Assembly (NCBI RefSeq): GCF_014851585.1
Contig: NZ_JACVAB010000001.1
Coordinates: 496,001-560,000 of the forward strand
Direction of reading: 5' to 3'
Length of the DNA: 64,000 nucleotides
DNA from: Agrobacterium sp. AGB01
Lineage (GTDB): Bacteria; Pseudomonadota; Alphaproteobacteria; Rhizobiales; Rhizobiaceae
Position numbers and translations under genes: made by a program. Below are positions 1 through 8,110 of this stretch, piece after piece. Position 1 is the first letter of the stretch. Every line of letters begins with the position of its first letter. The notes below the pieces were generated by a model. The model worked only from the letters and a program-made list of their open reading frames with translations. It was not told the DNA's origin and ran no database searches.

Positions 1-1
1 G

Positions 2-1813
2 ACAGGCGTTGTCGCTTTCGATACCGAAACAACATCCCTTGATCCGATGCAGGCCGAGCTTGTCGGTTTTTCGCTGGCACTCGCTGATAACAACAAGGAT
101 GGTTCCGGAACAACCATTCGCGCCGCCTATGTGCCTTTGACCCACAAGACCGGGTCTGGTGGTGATCTGTTCAGCGATGGCATCAAGTTGAGCGAAGGCC
201 AGATACCTTTCCGTGATGCTCTTGAGCGGCTGAAGCGCCTGCTTGAAGACCCTTCCGTCCTGAAGGTCGCGCAGAACCTCAAATACGATTACCTGCTGAT
301 GAAGCGCCACGGCGTGGTGATTGACGGTTATGACGACACGATGCTGATGTCATACGTGCTGGAGGCGGGCAAAGGCACGCACGGCATGGATGCTCTGTCT
401 GAGCGTTGGCTTGGTCATAAGCCGATTGCCTACAAGGACGTTGCGGGCTCTGGCAAAGCCAGCGTCACCTTCGATTTCGTAGACATTGAGAAAGCCACCG
501 CCTATGCCGGTGAAGACGCGGATGTAACACTGCGCCTCTGGCTCGTACTGAAACCGCGTCTGGCTGCTGAAGGTCTGACGTCAGTCTATGAAAGGCTGGA
601 GCGGCCGCTGGTGGCTGTGCTGTGCCGCATGGAAGAGCGCGGCATCACCATTGACCGTCAAATCCTGTCGCGTCTCTCGGGAGAGCTGGCGCAAAAGGCC
701 GCTGCCGCAGAAGAAGAGATCTATACGTTGGCAGGTGAACGGTTCAACGTCGGTTCGCCCAAGCAGCTTGGTGACATCCTGTTCGGCAAGATGGGGCTAC
801 CCGGTGGTTCCAAAACCAAGACCGGACAATGGTCTACCTCTGCACAGGTGCTGGAAGATCTGGCCGCCGAGGGTGCGGAACTGCCCTCGAAGATTGTTGA
901 CTGGCGTCAGCTGACCAAGTTGAAGTCAACCTATACAGATGCGCTGCCGGGTTACATTCATCCCGAGACAAAGCGTGTTCATACATCTTACGCAATGGCC
1001 TCGACAACGACAGGGCGTCTGTCATCGTCCGAACCGAACTTGCAGAATATTCCGGTTCGTACTGCGGAAGGTCGCAAGATCAGAACGGCATTTATCACCA
1101 CGCCCGGTCACAAGCTTCTGTCTGCCGACTATAGCCAGATTGAATTGCGTGTGCTGGCGCATGTGGCGGATATTCCACAGCTGCGGCAGGCCTTTGAGAA
1201 TGGCGTCGACATTCATGCCATGACCGCCTCTGAAATGTTTGGCGTGCCGGTTGAGGGCATGCCGTCAGAAGTGCGCCGCCGCGCCAAGGCCATCAACTTC
1301 GGCATCATCTACGGTATTTCCGCTTTCGGTCTTGCCAATCAGCTGAGCATTGGCCGCTCGGAAGCCGGCGAATACATCAAAAAGTATTTTGAGCGTTTCC
1401 CCGGCATCAAGGACTATATGGAAGCGACCAAAGCCTTTGCACGCGACAAGGGTTATGTGGAAACCATTTTTGGTCGCCGGGCCTATTATCCTGAAATCCG
1501 CTCGTCCAACCCGTCTGTCCGTGCCTTTAACGAACGCGCGGCGATAAATGCGCCTATTCAGGGCTCTGCGGCGGATGTCATTCGCCGCGCCATGGTGCGT
1601 GTCGAACCGGCACTGTTGGCGGAAAAGCTTTCGGCGCGGATGCTGTTGCAGGTGCACGACGAATTGATATTCGAGGTTGAAGACGCGGAAATCGACAAGG
1701 CGTTGGAGCTTGTCGTGTCTGTCATGGAAAACGCGGCAATGCCTGCCGTATCCATGGCCGTGCCGCTGAAGGTTGATGCGAGAGCCGCGACCAACTGGGA
1801 TGAGGCGCACTAA
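2..1813 (+). CDS. polA: DNA polymerase I, 3' part (5' end outside window)
   Basis: Family A DNA polymerase, used in Okazaki-fragment maturation and repair synthesis. The frame is open from base 2, so the start and the N-terminal 5' nuclease domain lie upstream. The first visible residues contain the exonuclease motif DTETTS, followed by NLKYDY (near 270-290) and YAGEDADVTL (near 505-535), so all three acidic motifs of a working 3'-5' proofreading domain are present. The polymerase domain shows motif A (SADYSQIELR, near 1122-1151), motif B (RRAKAINFGIIYG, near 1276-1314) and motif C (VHDE, near 1652). The protein ends normally at a TAA. Nothing looks degraded; the truncation is due only to the window edge. 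Confidence 0.98.
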   Translation, partial: TGVVAFDTETTSLDPMQAELVGFSLALADNNKDGSGTTIRAAYVPLTHKTGSGGDLFSDGIKLSEGQIPFRDALERLKRLLEDPSVLKVAQNLKYDYLLMKRHGVVIDGYDDTMLMSYVLEAGKGTHGMDALSERWLGHKPIAYKDVAGSGKASVTFDFVDIEKATAYAGEDADVTLRLWLVLKPRLAAEGLTSVYERLERPLVAVLCRMEERGITIDRQILSRLSGELAQKAAAAEEEIYTLAGERFNVGSPKQLGDILFGKMGLPGGSKTKTGQWSTSAQVLEDLAAEGAELPSKIVDWRQLTKLKSTYTDALPGYIHPETKRVHTSYAMASTTTGRLSSSEPNLQNIPVRTAEGRKIRTAFITTPGHKLLSADYSQIELRVLAHVADIPQLRQAFENGVDIHAMTASEMFGVPVEGMPSEVRRRAKAINFGIIYGISAFGLANQLSIGRSEAGEYIKKYFERFPGIKDYMEATKAFARDKGYVETIFGRRAYYPEIRSSNPSVRAFNERAAINAPIQGSAADVIRRAMVRVEPALLAEKLSARMLLQVHDELIFEVEDAEIDKALELVVSVMENAAMPAVSMAVPLKVDARAATNWDEAH

Positions 1814-1959
1814 TACCGGTTTTAGAGCATCCATCAAAAAACTTCATCAACCGGATCACCGTCAAAGGATCGTCAGTCGATCGTGTATCTGTCATGGAAG
1901 AAGCTGAAAACGCGCCTAGTAGCAGGCGTGTTTTAAAAGCGTTGTGACAGGAGTAGCGA

Positions 1960-2607
1960 ATGGAAAAGCTGACGCTCTATATAGGCAACAAGAATTATTC
2001 CTCATGGTCTTTCCGGCCATGGCTTGCCATGGAAGCGGCGGGAGTTCCTTTTGAGGAAGTTCTGATTCCCTTCGACTTTGCGGCAGGCAATCCGAAGTTC
2101 AAGGATATCTCGCCCACCAAACTGGTTCCTGTCCTGCACCACGGCGATCTGCGTGTCTGGGAATCACTTTCGATCATCGAATATGTGGCTGATCTCTTCC
2201 CTGAAAAGCAGTTGTGGCCAACAAATATAAAAGACCGGGCAGTCGCACGCTCTGTTTCCATGGAAATGCTGGGCGGTTTCCGGGCTCTACGACAGGCTTG
2301 CCCAATGCACATGCGCAGGAAAAAGAGTAAACTTGAGGTGTCCGACGCGGTTCGTAAGGATGTCGAGCGTATTGAAAACATCTGGCGTGAATTGCGAGTC
2401 CGCTCTGGCGGACCCTACCTTTTTGGGGCTTTTTCGGCTGCAGACGCCATGTTTGCGCCGGTTGTCTGCCGTTTTGATGTCTATGATCTGGTTTCCAATG
2501 AAGATACTCTGGAGTATATGCAGGTGATGAAGGCGCATCCTGCATGGCAAAAGTGGTATCAGGCGGCAATTGTTGAGCCGTGGACTGTTCTCGAGGGTGA
2601 AGCATAA
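1960..2607 (+). CDS. glutathione S-transferase family protein
   Basis: A 215-residue cytosolic protein with the two-domain glutathione transferase layout. The thioredoxin-like N-terminal domain begins LTLYIGNKNYSSWSFRPWL, where the NYSSWS stretch is typical of a bacterial GST subgroup with a Ser-rich active site, and continues to the cis-proline region KLVPVL and the glutathione gamma-glutamyl contact ESLSIIEY (residues about 65-75). The all-helical C-terminal domain follows from about residue 90. The start is supported by an AGGAG-like site just before the ATG. It stands alone between polA and rpmF. The substrate cannot be told from sequence. Confidence 0.9.
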   Translation: MEKLTLYIGNKNYSSWSFRPWLAMEAAGVPFEEVLIPFDFAAGNPKFKDISPTKLVPVLHHGDLRVWESLSIIEYVADLFPEKQLWPTNIKDRAVARSVSMEMLGGFRALRQACPMHMRRKKSKLEVSDAVRKDVERIENIWRELRVRSGGPYLFGAFSAADAMFAPVVCRFDVYDLVSNEDTLEYMQVMKAHPAWQKWYQAAIVEPWTVLEGEA

Positions 2608-2756
2608 CCCTGCAAAACCTGAAAAAATATGCGTGGGGACTGGTCAAGACCCGGTAAGGCATGTATAAGCGCGCCAAATTTCCGATTTCGAAACATGCGG
2701 CATTCAGCCATAAGTGGCAACATGCTCCGTTTCGTCCGTTAAGTGGAGTAACACAA

Positions 2757-2942
2757 ATGGCTGTACCTAAAAGAAAAACAAGCCCGTCCAAGCGCGGTAT
2801 GCGCCGTTCGGCTGACGCTCTCAAGGCTTCGACATACGTTGAAGACAAGAACTCCGGCGAACTGCGTCGCCCACACCATATCGATCTGAAGACCGGTATG
2901 TACCGTGGCCGTCAGGTTCTGACGCCGAAGGAAAGCGCATAA
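2757..2942 (+). CDS. rpmF: 50S ribosomal protein L32
   Basis: A 61-residue basic protein starting [18 protein letters not shown], the standard alphaproteobacterial L32 N-terminus. An upstream ATG in the same frame at 2661 would add 32 residues unlike L32, so I chose the ATG at 2757, which has GTGGAG about ten bases before it. It is a single gene followed directly by a rho-independent terminator. Confidence 0.97.
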   Translation: MAVPKRKTSPSKRGMRRSADALKASTYVEDKNSGELRRPHHIDLKTGMYRGRQVLTPKESA

Positions 2943-2964
2943 GCGTTTTCTGACTGACTGATTA

Positions 2965-2993
2965 AAAAAGCTGGCCTTGTGCCAGCTTTTTTT
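2965..2993 (+). terminator. rho-independent terminator of rpmF
   Basis: A GCTGGC / GCCAGC stem with a 5-base loop, flanked by six A before and six T after, 22 bases after the rpmF stop. Confidence 0.9.
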
Positions 2994-3145
2994 ATGCCTG
3001 CATTTTACCGTCAGTGCAGGCGGCAGCACACTACGTATCGGCCATCTTGGAAATCGGTAATCTTCCACATACACTCCCATTGAGGATGGAGACCCGGGCG
3101 ACTGTTCGGGATTGCGTGAAAACGCTGTAGTGGAGGAAATGAACG

Positions 3146-4972
3146 GTGAAGCATCGCTGGATACCCGTTGCTGTCGTGTGTCTGGTCTTGGGCCTTGTCG
3201 CCATGACCAAGGGCAGCGAACTTGTTTCCCGCCATTTCATGAATGAAGCCTCTTCCCAGGCCCATACAACGCTCAGGCTGGCTGTTTCGGCTCTCGGTGG
3301 GCATCTAAGCCGCTACGAGCCATTGCCCGCCCTGATGGCCGATCATGACGATATTGAAGAACTGGTTAGCGACCCTTCCAACCAGTTGCTGCGTGACCGC
3401 GCCAATATCTATCTGAAAGAGATCAACACCCTTCTGCACTCGTCGGACATTTATGTCATGACGCTGGACGGTGAAACGATTGCTGCCAGCAACTTCGATG
3501 GACCGGCCACCTTCATTGGCCAGAACTTCAGCTATCGGCCCTATTTTCAGGAGGCAGCAAAAGGCCAGCAATCGCGGTTCTTTGCCCTTGGCACCACCTC
3601 GCATAAGCGTGGCTATTATTTCTCCTCCCCCATTCTGTTCGAGAATGTCATCAAGGGCGTGATCGTTTTTAAGGTCGATATTGAAGGCATCGAGGCTTCC
3701 TTCGGTAATGGTGAAAATCGGATCATCGTGTCGGATCCTGAAGGCATCATCTTCATGACTGGTACGGCGGAGTGGCTCTATGCCTCTCTGCTGCCATTGA
3801 CCAAGGATCGGTTGTTGCGAACCGAAACATCGCGCCGTTACTCGGATGCGACATTGCGTGAATTGCCATTGAGCATCGAAAGCAGTGACGGACATGCACT
3901 ATTCAAGATCGCCAGCGGGCAGGGGGAGCAGGAATATCTCGCCCTGTCGCAACTGATGCCTGAAGCCGGCTGGACCGTGCGGGTGTTGATGGACACCAGT
4001 TCGGTGCGCAACCAGGTACGCACGACTGTCATTGCGGTGGTGCTCTGCCTTTGCCTTGCAGGGTTCATCCTTGCCGCAGTTCTGCAGCGCCGAGCACGAT
4101 TACAGGAACGAATGGTGCTGCAGGCTGAAACACAGGCCGAGTTGGAACGAAGGGTGGCAGAGCGCACGCAAGATCTGGCGCGGGTGAACCGCCATATTGA
4201 GCGTGAAATTGCCGAACGCCGGCAAACCGAAAAACAGCTGCGCAAAACGCAAGGGGACCTCATTCAGGCCGGTAAGCTGGCCGGTCTCGGCCAGATGTCG
4301 GCCGCCCTGTCGCATGAATTCAACCAACCACTGGCGGCAGCAAAAACCTACGCCGACAGTGCGGCCCTCCTTATCGGACGTAACAGAGTGGAGGAGGCCA
4401 GCGACAACCTCAAGAGGATCTCTGCTTTGATCGATCGCATGGCGTCAATCAGTCGCCACTTACGTAACTTCGCCCGCAAACCGAATGAAAAGATGACGTC
4501 TGTCTCGCTTGAAGAGGCAATGCAGGACACGCTGGAAATTCTGCATGCGCGATTGAGGGCCGCCAACGCCGATCTTATCGTAGATTTTGGGACCAACCCC
4601 TTGAGCGTCAAGGCGGGCCTCGTCCGTTTGCAGCAGGTTCTGGTGAATATCATTTCAAATGCTGCGGATGCGGTGGAGACTTTGGAAGACCGCCGGATCT
4701 TTGTTACTGCGAAACAGCATGATGGCAGGGTCCTGATTTCGGTGCGGGATTATGGCCCGGGAGTGCCAGCCGCGATCATGGAACGTATCTTCGATCCGTT
4801 TTTTACCACCAAGGGCGTCGGTCGTGGCTTGGGTCTTGGCCTGTCCATCTCGTACAACATTATCAAGGATTTTGGCGGAGAACTGCGCGTGCGTAATCCT
4901 GAGGGCGGCGGTGCCGAGTTCGTTATCGAATTGTCGATGGCTGAGCGTATTGCGGAGGTCGCTGCAGAATGA
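3146..4972 (+). CDS. dctB: C4-dicarboxylate-type sensor histidine kinase (DctB family)
   Basis: A 608-residue membrane sensor. One transmembrane helix near residues 5-22 and another near 290-312 enclose a periplasmic double-PAS (Cache) domain with the YRPYFQEAAKG and RGYYFSSPI stretches typical of DctB ligand pockets. A coiled coil leads to the H-box SHEFNQPLAA with phospho-accepting His390, then the N-box (NIISNAADAV, near 500), G1 (DYGPGVP) and G2 (GLGLGLS) of the ATPase domain. The start is a GTG at 3146 with TGGAGG ten bases upstream; the ATG at 3139 is in another frame. Its stop overlaps the start of dctD by 4 bases. The tctCBA transporter follows, so the ligand may be a tri- or dicarboxylate transported by it. 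This ligand assignment is inference. Confidence 0.92.
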   Translation: MKHRWIPVAVVCLVLGLVAMTKGSELVSRHFMNEASSQAHTTLRLAVSALGGHLSRYEPLPALMADHDDIEELVSDPSNQLLRDRANIYLKEINTLLHSSDIYVMTLDGETIAASNFDGPATFIGQNFSYRPYFQEAAKGQQSRFFALGTTSHKRGYYFSSPILFENVIKGVIVFKVDIEGIEASFGNGENRIIVSDPEGIIFMTGTAEWLYASLLPLTKDRLLRTETSRRYSDATLRELPLSIESSDGHALFKIASGQGEQEYLALSQLMPEAGWTVRVLMDTSSVRNQVRTTVIAVVLCLCLAGFILAAVLQRRARLQERMVLQAETQAELERRVAERTQDLARVNRHIEREIAERRQTEKQLRKTQGDLIQAGKLAGLGQMSAALSHEFNQPLAAAKTYADSAALLIGRNRVEEASDNLKRISALIDRMASISRHLRNFARKPNEKMTSVSLEEAMQDTLEILHARLRAANADLIVDFGTNPLSVKAGLVRLQQVLVNIISNAADAVETLEDRRIFVTAKQHDGRVLISVRDYGPGVPAAIMERIFDPFFTTKGVGRGLGLGLSISYNIIKDFGGELRVRNPEGGGAEFVIELSMAERIAEVAAE

Positions 4973-6345
4973 ATGGTGCCCGTGTCTTGCTGATTGATGA
5001 TGAGGAAGAGCTTCGCCTTTCCACGGCGCAGGCGCTGGAACTGTCCGGTTTTTCCGTAACCATGCTGTCCAGTGCCGAACATGCCCTTGAACTGATCGGT
5101 TATAGTTTTGATGGTGTGGTCGTCAGCGATATCAGGATGCCTGGCATGGATGGCATGACATTGCTGCAAAAAGTCCGGGAGCTGGATGCAGAGATCCCGG
5201 TTATTCTGGTAACCGGCCACGGCGACGTGCAACTGGCCGTTAATGCCATGCGCAATGGCGCTTACGACTTCATGGAAAAACCTTTCACGGCACAATATCT
5301 CTCAGGTGTCATTCACCGCGCCATGGATAAACGGTCGCTGGTTCTGGAAAACAGACGCCTGCGCGCCGTCGCTGGCAAACGTGATGATCTTGAAACGAGG
5401 CTTCCCGGTCGCACGCAAGTCATGGTGGATCTTCGCTATCGAATCCGAGCGATTGGTGCCGCCGATGCCGATACCTTGATTATTGGCGCAACCGGTGCCG
5501 GTAAGGAAGTCGTGGCGCGTGCCCTGCATGATGTCAGCAACCGCGCCAATCGTCCGTTCGTGGCGATCAATTGTGCGGCCTTGCCACAGAACCTGATTGA
5601 AAGCGAATTGTTCGGCCATGAGGCTGGCGCCTTTCCCGGGGCCATTCGTGCCCGCTACGGCAAATTTGAACACGCTCGTGGCGGTACCATTCTGCTTGAT
5701 GAAATCGGCTCGATGCCAATCGACATTCAAGCGAGATTCCTGCGCGTGCTGCAGGAGCGGGTTATTACCCGTCTTGGTTCCAACGACATTGTGGAACTGG
5801 ATGTCCGCTTCATTGCCACCAGTAAGGTCGATCTTGAGGCAGAGGTGGCTGCCGGCCGTTTTCGCCCTGATCTGCTCTATCGGCTAAACGTCGCAACCGT
5901 GCACGTGCCATCGCTGGCACAAAGGCGGTCCGATATTCCGCTGTTGTTCCTGCATCTGGTGCGTGAGGCGGCGGCTCGTTATGGCCGCGAGGATAGGGAG
6001 GTTCCGCAAAGTGTTATCGCAGAGGTAGCGACGCGGGAATGGCCAGGAAATGTGCGTGAATTGCGCAATGCTGCCGACCGTTTCGTGCTTGGCCTATCAT
6101 CTGAAAATGCCGAGCAGGTGGCCACCGATGAAGACAACAGGCAACCACATCGTCTGGCGGATAAAGTGGCGTCCTATGAGCGCGATCTGATTGCCCATTC
6201 CATTACGTCCAATGCCGGAAATCTGAAGGCGGTTTATGAGACGCTCGGTATCTCACGCAAAACGCTCTACGAGAAAATGCAAAAATACGGTCTCGATAAA
6301 CGCCATTTGGGCAATTTTGCGCATCTCGACGACGAGGCGTTGTAA
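4969..6345 (+). CDS. dctD: sigma54-dependent response regulator (DctD family)
   Basis: A 458-residue activator, partner of the upstream sensor kinase. The receiver domain has acidic residues Asp10/Asp11, phospho-acceptor Asp54 (in VVVSDIRMPGMDG), Thr82 and Lys104. The central AAA+ domain has a variant Walker A GATGAGKE (encoded at 5485-5508; usual form GETGTGKE) and Walker B GGTILLDEIGSMP. The sigma54-contacting loop, normally GAFTGA, reads GAFPGA (5626-5643). The arginine-finger region is FRPDLLYRL. A Fis-type helix-turn-helix closes the protein (GNLKAVYETLGISRKTLYEK). Position and family predict activation of the tctCBA promoter just downstream. The loop substitution is the main oddity. Confidence 0.93.
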   Translation: MNGARVLLIDDEEELRLSTAQALELSGFSVTMLSSAEHALELIGYSFDGVVVSDIRMPGMDGMTLLQKVRELDAEIPVILVTGHGDVQLAVNAMRNGAYDFMEKPFTAQYLSGVIHRAMDKRSLVLENRRLRAVAGKRDDLETRLPGRTQVMVDLRYRIRAIGAADADTLIIGATGAGKEVVARALHDVSNRANRPFVAINCAALPQNLIESELFGHEAGAFPGAIRARYGKFEHARGGTILLDEIGSMPIDIQARFLRVLQERVITRLGSNDIVELDVRFIATSKVDLEAEVAAGRFRPDLLYRLNVATVHVPSLAQRRSDIPLLFLHLVREAAARYGREDREVPQSVIAEVATREWPGNVRELRNAADRFVLGLSSENAEQVATDEDNRQPHRLADKVASYERDLIAHSITSNAGNLKAVYETLGISRKTLYEKMQKYGLDKRHLGNFAHLDDEAL

Positions 6346-6359
6346 CGCCAATTGGCCAG

Positions 6360-6411
6360 ATGGGTGGATTTCCACCCATCATTTTTCCGCAATGTTTCGA
6401 ATTCCACCCAT
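6360..6411. promoter_or_regulatory. putative tandem DctD-binding sites before tctC; first site could also act as dctD terminator
   Basis: At 6360-6379 there is a near-perfect 20-base palindrome, ATGGGTGGATTTCCACCCAT. At 6392-6411 a second 20-base site keeps the right half (TTCCACCCAT) but only part of the left half (ATG....GA). The two centres are 32 bases apart, about three helical turns, as expected for a pair of enhancer sites bound on one face of DNA. The first palindrome is followed by ATTTTT and might also end dctD transcription. Function is inferred from position and symmetry. Confidence 0.55.
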
Positions 6412-6448
6412 TTACCATTTATTCATAGCAAAAGATGCTGCGGCGTCA

Positions 6449-6464
6449 TGTGAAGCCGATTGCA
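6449..6464 (+). promoter_or_regulatory. weak sigma54-like -24/-12 candidate for tctCBA
   Basis: TGTGAAGCCGATTGCA fits the length of the TGGCACGNNNNTTGCA consensus and has a full TTGCA -12 element, but the invariant GG of the -24 element is GT. It lies about 60 bases downstream of the paired palindromes and 95 bases upstream of the tctC start, a suitable place. No better candidate was found between 6411 and 6559. Confidence 0.25.
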
Positions 6465-6558
6465 GTTTCGTGTCCCCCCGCTGCAAATGACGTATCCGCA
6501 GGTTCCGATTGAGGAGTCGGTTCTTGCGAACATCATCGTCACATTCTGGGAGGAACCG

Positions 6559-7542
6559 ATGAACTTTTTCAAGACACTGTCGTCTGCCGTCATGGCTGCA
6601 ACCGTTTCGCTGGTTGCGATGTCTGCTTCTGCGCAGACCTATCCGGATCGCGGTATCACCATGGTGGTGCCTTTTGCAGCCGGTGGTCCGACCGATACTG
6701 TAGCCCGTCTGGTTGCTGAATCCATGTCCAAGGACCTTGGCCAGCAAATCGTCGTTGAAAATGTTGGCGGTGCCGGCGGCACACTTGGTGCCGGTCGCGT
6801 CGCCGCTGCTGATCCTGATGGTTACACGATCCTGCTGCACCATATCGGCATGGCGACCAGCGCCACGCTCTATCGCAAGCTGGCCTATGATACGCTCAAT
6901 GCATTCGAATATGTTGGCCTCGTCACTGATGTGCCGATGACCATCCTGTCACGCAAGGATCTGGAGCCGACGGACCTTAAGGGCCTGATTGAATATGCCA
7001 AGGCCAACAAGGACACAGTAACGGTTGCCAATGCCGGTATCGGTGCCGCCTCGCATCTGTGCGGCATGCTGTTCATGAGCGCGATTGAGACACCGCTGGT
7101 GACAGTGCCTTACAAGGGAACTGGTCCAGCGATGACTGACCTTCTCGGCGGCCAGGTTGATATTATGTGCGACCAGACAACCAACACCACCAAGCAGATC
7201 CAGGGTAAAACAGTCAAAGCCTTCGCAGTGACCTCGCCAAATCGTCTTGATGTTCTGCCTGACGTACCAACTGCTGTTGAAGCAGGCCTGCCCGGCTTTG
7301 AAGTGGGCATCTGGCATGGTGTCTATGCACCAAAGGGCACACCGCAGGAGGCTGTCGATCGTCTCTCCAAGTCGCTTCAGGTCGCATTGAAGGACCCGAA
7401 CATTGCAGCGCGCTTTGCTGAACTTGGTACCATCCCATCCCCGGAAGCAGATGGCACGCCCGCCGCGCTGAAGGCCAAGCTTGAAAGCGAAATCGCTCGC
7501 TGGAAGCCGGTCATCGAGTCTGCTGGTCAATACGCCGACTGA
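6559..7542 (+). CDS. tctC: tripartite tricarboxylate transporter substrate-binding protein (TctC)
   Basis: A 327-residue periplasmic solute-binding protein of the Bug/TctC family. The signal peptide covers about residues 1-24, ending ASAQTYP. The family hallmarks are the early PFAAGGPTDTVAR loop, which wraps the ligand carboxylate, and VPYKGTGPAMTDLLGGQVD near residues 175-195. The start at 6559 is preceded by GGGAGGA; the frame is open further upstream (6460), but that extension would bury the signal peptide. First gene of tctC-tctB-tctA, directly behind dctB-dctD. A strong hairpin follows it, which would favour excess binding protein over permease. The ligand is probably citrate or another carboxylate; sequence alone does not settle it. 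Confidence 0.92.
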   Translation: MNFFKTLSSAVMAATVSLVAMSASAQTYPDRGITMVVPFAAGGPTDTVARLVAESMSKDLGQQIVVENVGGAGGTLGAGRVAAADPDGYTILLHHIGMATSATLYRKLAYDTLNAFEYVGLVTDVPMTILSRKDLEPTDLKGLIEYAKANKDTVTVANAGIGAASHLCGMLFMSAIETPLVTVPYKGTGPAMTDLLGGQVDIMCDQTTNTTKQIQGKTVKAFAVTSPNRLDVLPDVPTAVEAGLPGFEVGIWHGVYAPKGTPQEAVDRLSKSLQVALKDPNIAARFAELGTIPSPEADGTPAALKAKLESEIARWKPVIESAGQYAD

Positions 7543-7560
7543 TACCTCCATCTGAAAGAG

Positions 7561-7579
7561 CCGGCGGCAAGGCCGCCGG
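7561..7579 (+). terminator. intercistronic hairpin between tctC and tctB
   Basis: CCGGCGGC-AAG-GCCGCCGG forms an 8-bp GC stem with no T run after it. More likely an RNA-stabilising or partial-termination element than a full terminator. Confidence 0.6.
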
Positions 7580-7639
7580 TCCCTTTAGCCCTTTCCATGG
7601 TGCGCTAGCGTTTGATGCATGCGCGGAAGCGGAGCTTCT

Positions 7640-8101
7640 ATGAAATCAGTTTCCTTCAATATGTCCGAAGCCGTTTGTGGATTGATCTTTGTCGGTCTCG
7701 GCATGGCGTTCGGTTGGCAAGCTTTCGAGCTCGATCTGGGCACGACATTTCGGATGGGGCCGGGGTATTTCCCCTTTGTCCTGTCATTGGTTCTCGTCTT
7801 GTTGGGTGCGGTTATATTCCTGCGTTCTGGCAAGGTGGCACATGAACCGCTGGGCGCTATCGCCTGGCGCGGTATGTTGCTTATTTTGCCCGCACCAGTC
7901 TTCTTTGGATTTACCGTTCGCGGGCTCGGGTTTGTGCCCGCAATATTTTTCACGGCGCTGATTGCCGCCTTCGCCTCCCGTAAAATGAAAGTCCACACCG
8001 CCGTCCTTCTGGCCGCCGGGCTGACTGTCTTTTCGGTCGTCGTGTTCAATTATGGTCTTGGCCTGCCGTTCCAGCGGTTTGGTCCATGGCTCAAGTTCTA
8101 A
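7640..8101 (+). CDS. tctB: tripartite tricarboxylate transporter small membrane subunit (TctB)
   Basis: A 153-residue inner-membrane protein with four predicted hydrophobic helices (roughly residues 10-28, 42-60, 80-98 and 120-140). Low sequence conservation is normal for TctB; identification rests on size, topology, the RMGPGYFP motif after the first helix, and its place between tctC and tctA. The ATG at 7640 has GGAG five bases upstream; an in-frame ATG at 7619 has no ribosome-binding site. Confidence 0.88.
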   Translation: MKSVSFNMSEAVCGLIFVGLGMAFGWQAFELDLGTTFRMGPGYFPFVLSLVLVLLGAVIFLRSGKVAHEPLGAIAWRGMLLILPAPVFFGFTVRGLGFVPAIFFTALIAAFASRKMKVHTAVLLAAGLTVFSVVVFNYGLGLPFQRFGPWLKF

Positions 8102-8110
8102 GAGGTTTCG

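Noticed and set aside
6513-6528. Second sigma54-like site, GG before TTGCG upstream of tctC
   Set aside because: The spacing between GG and GC is 11 bases, not 10, so it should not work as a -24/-12 promoter.
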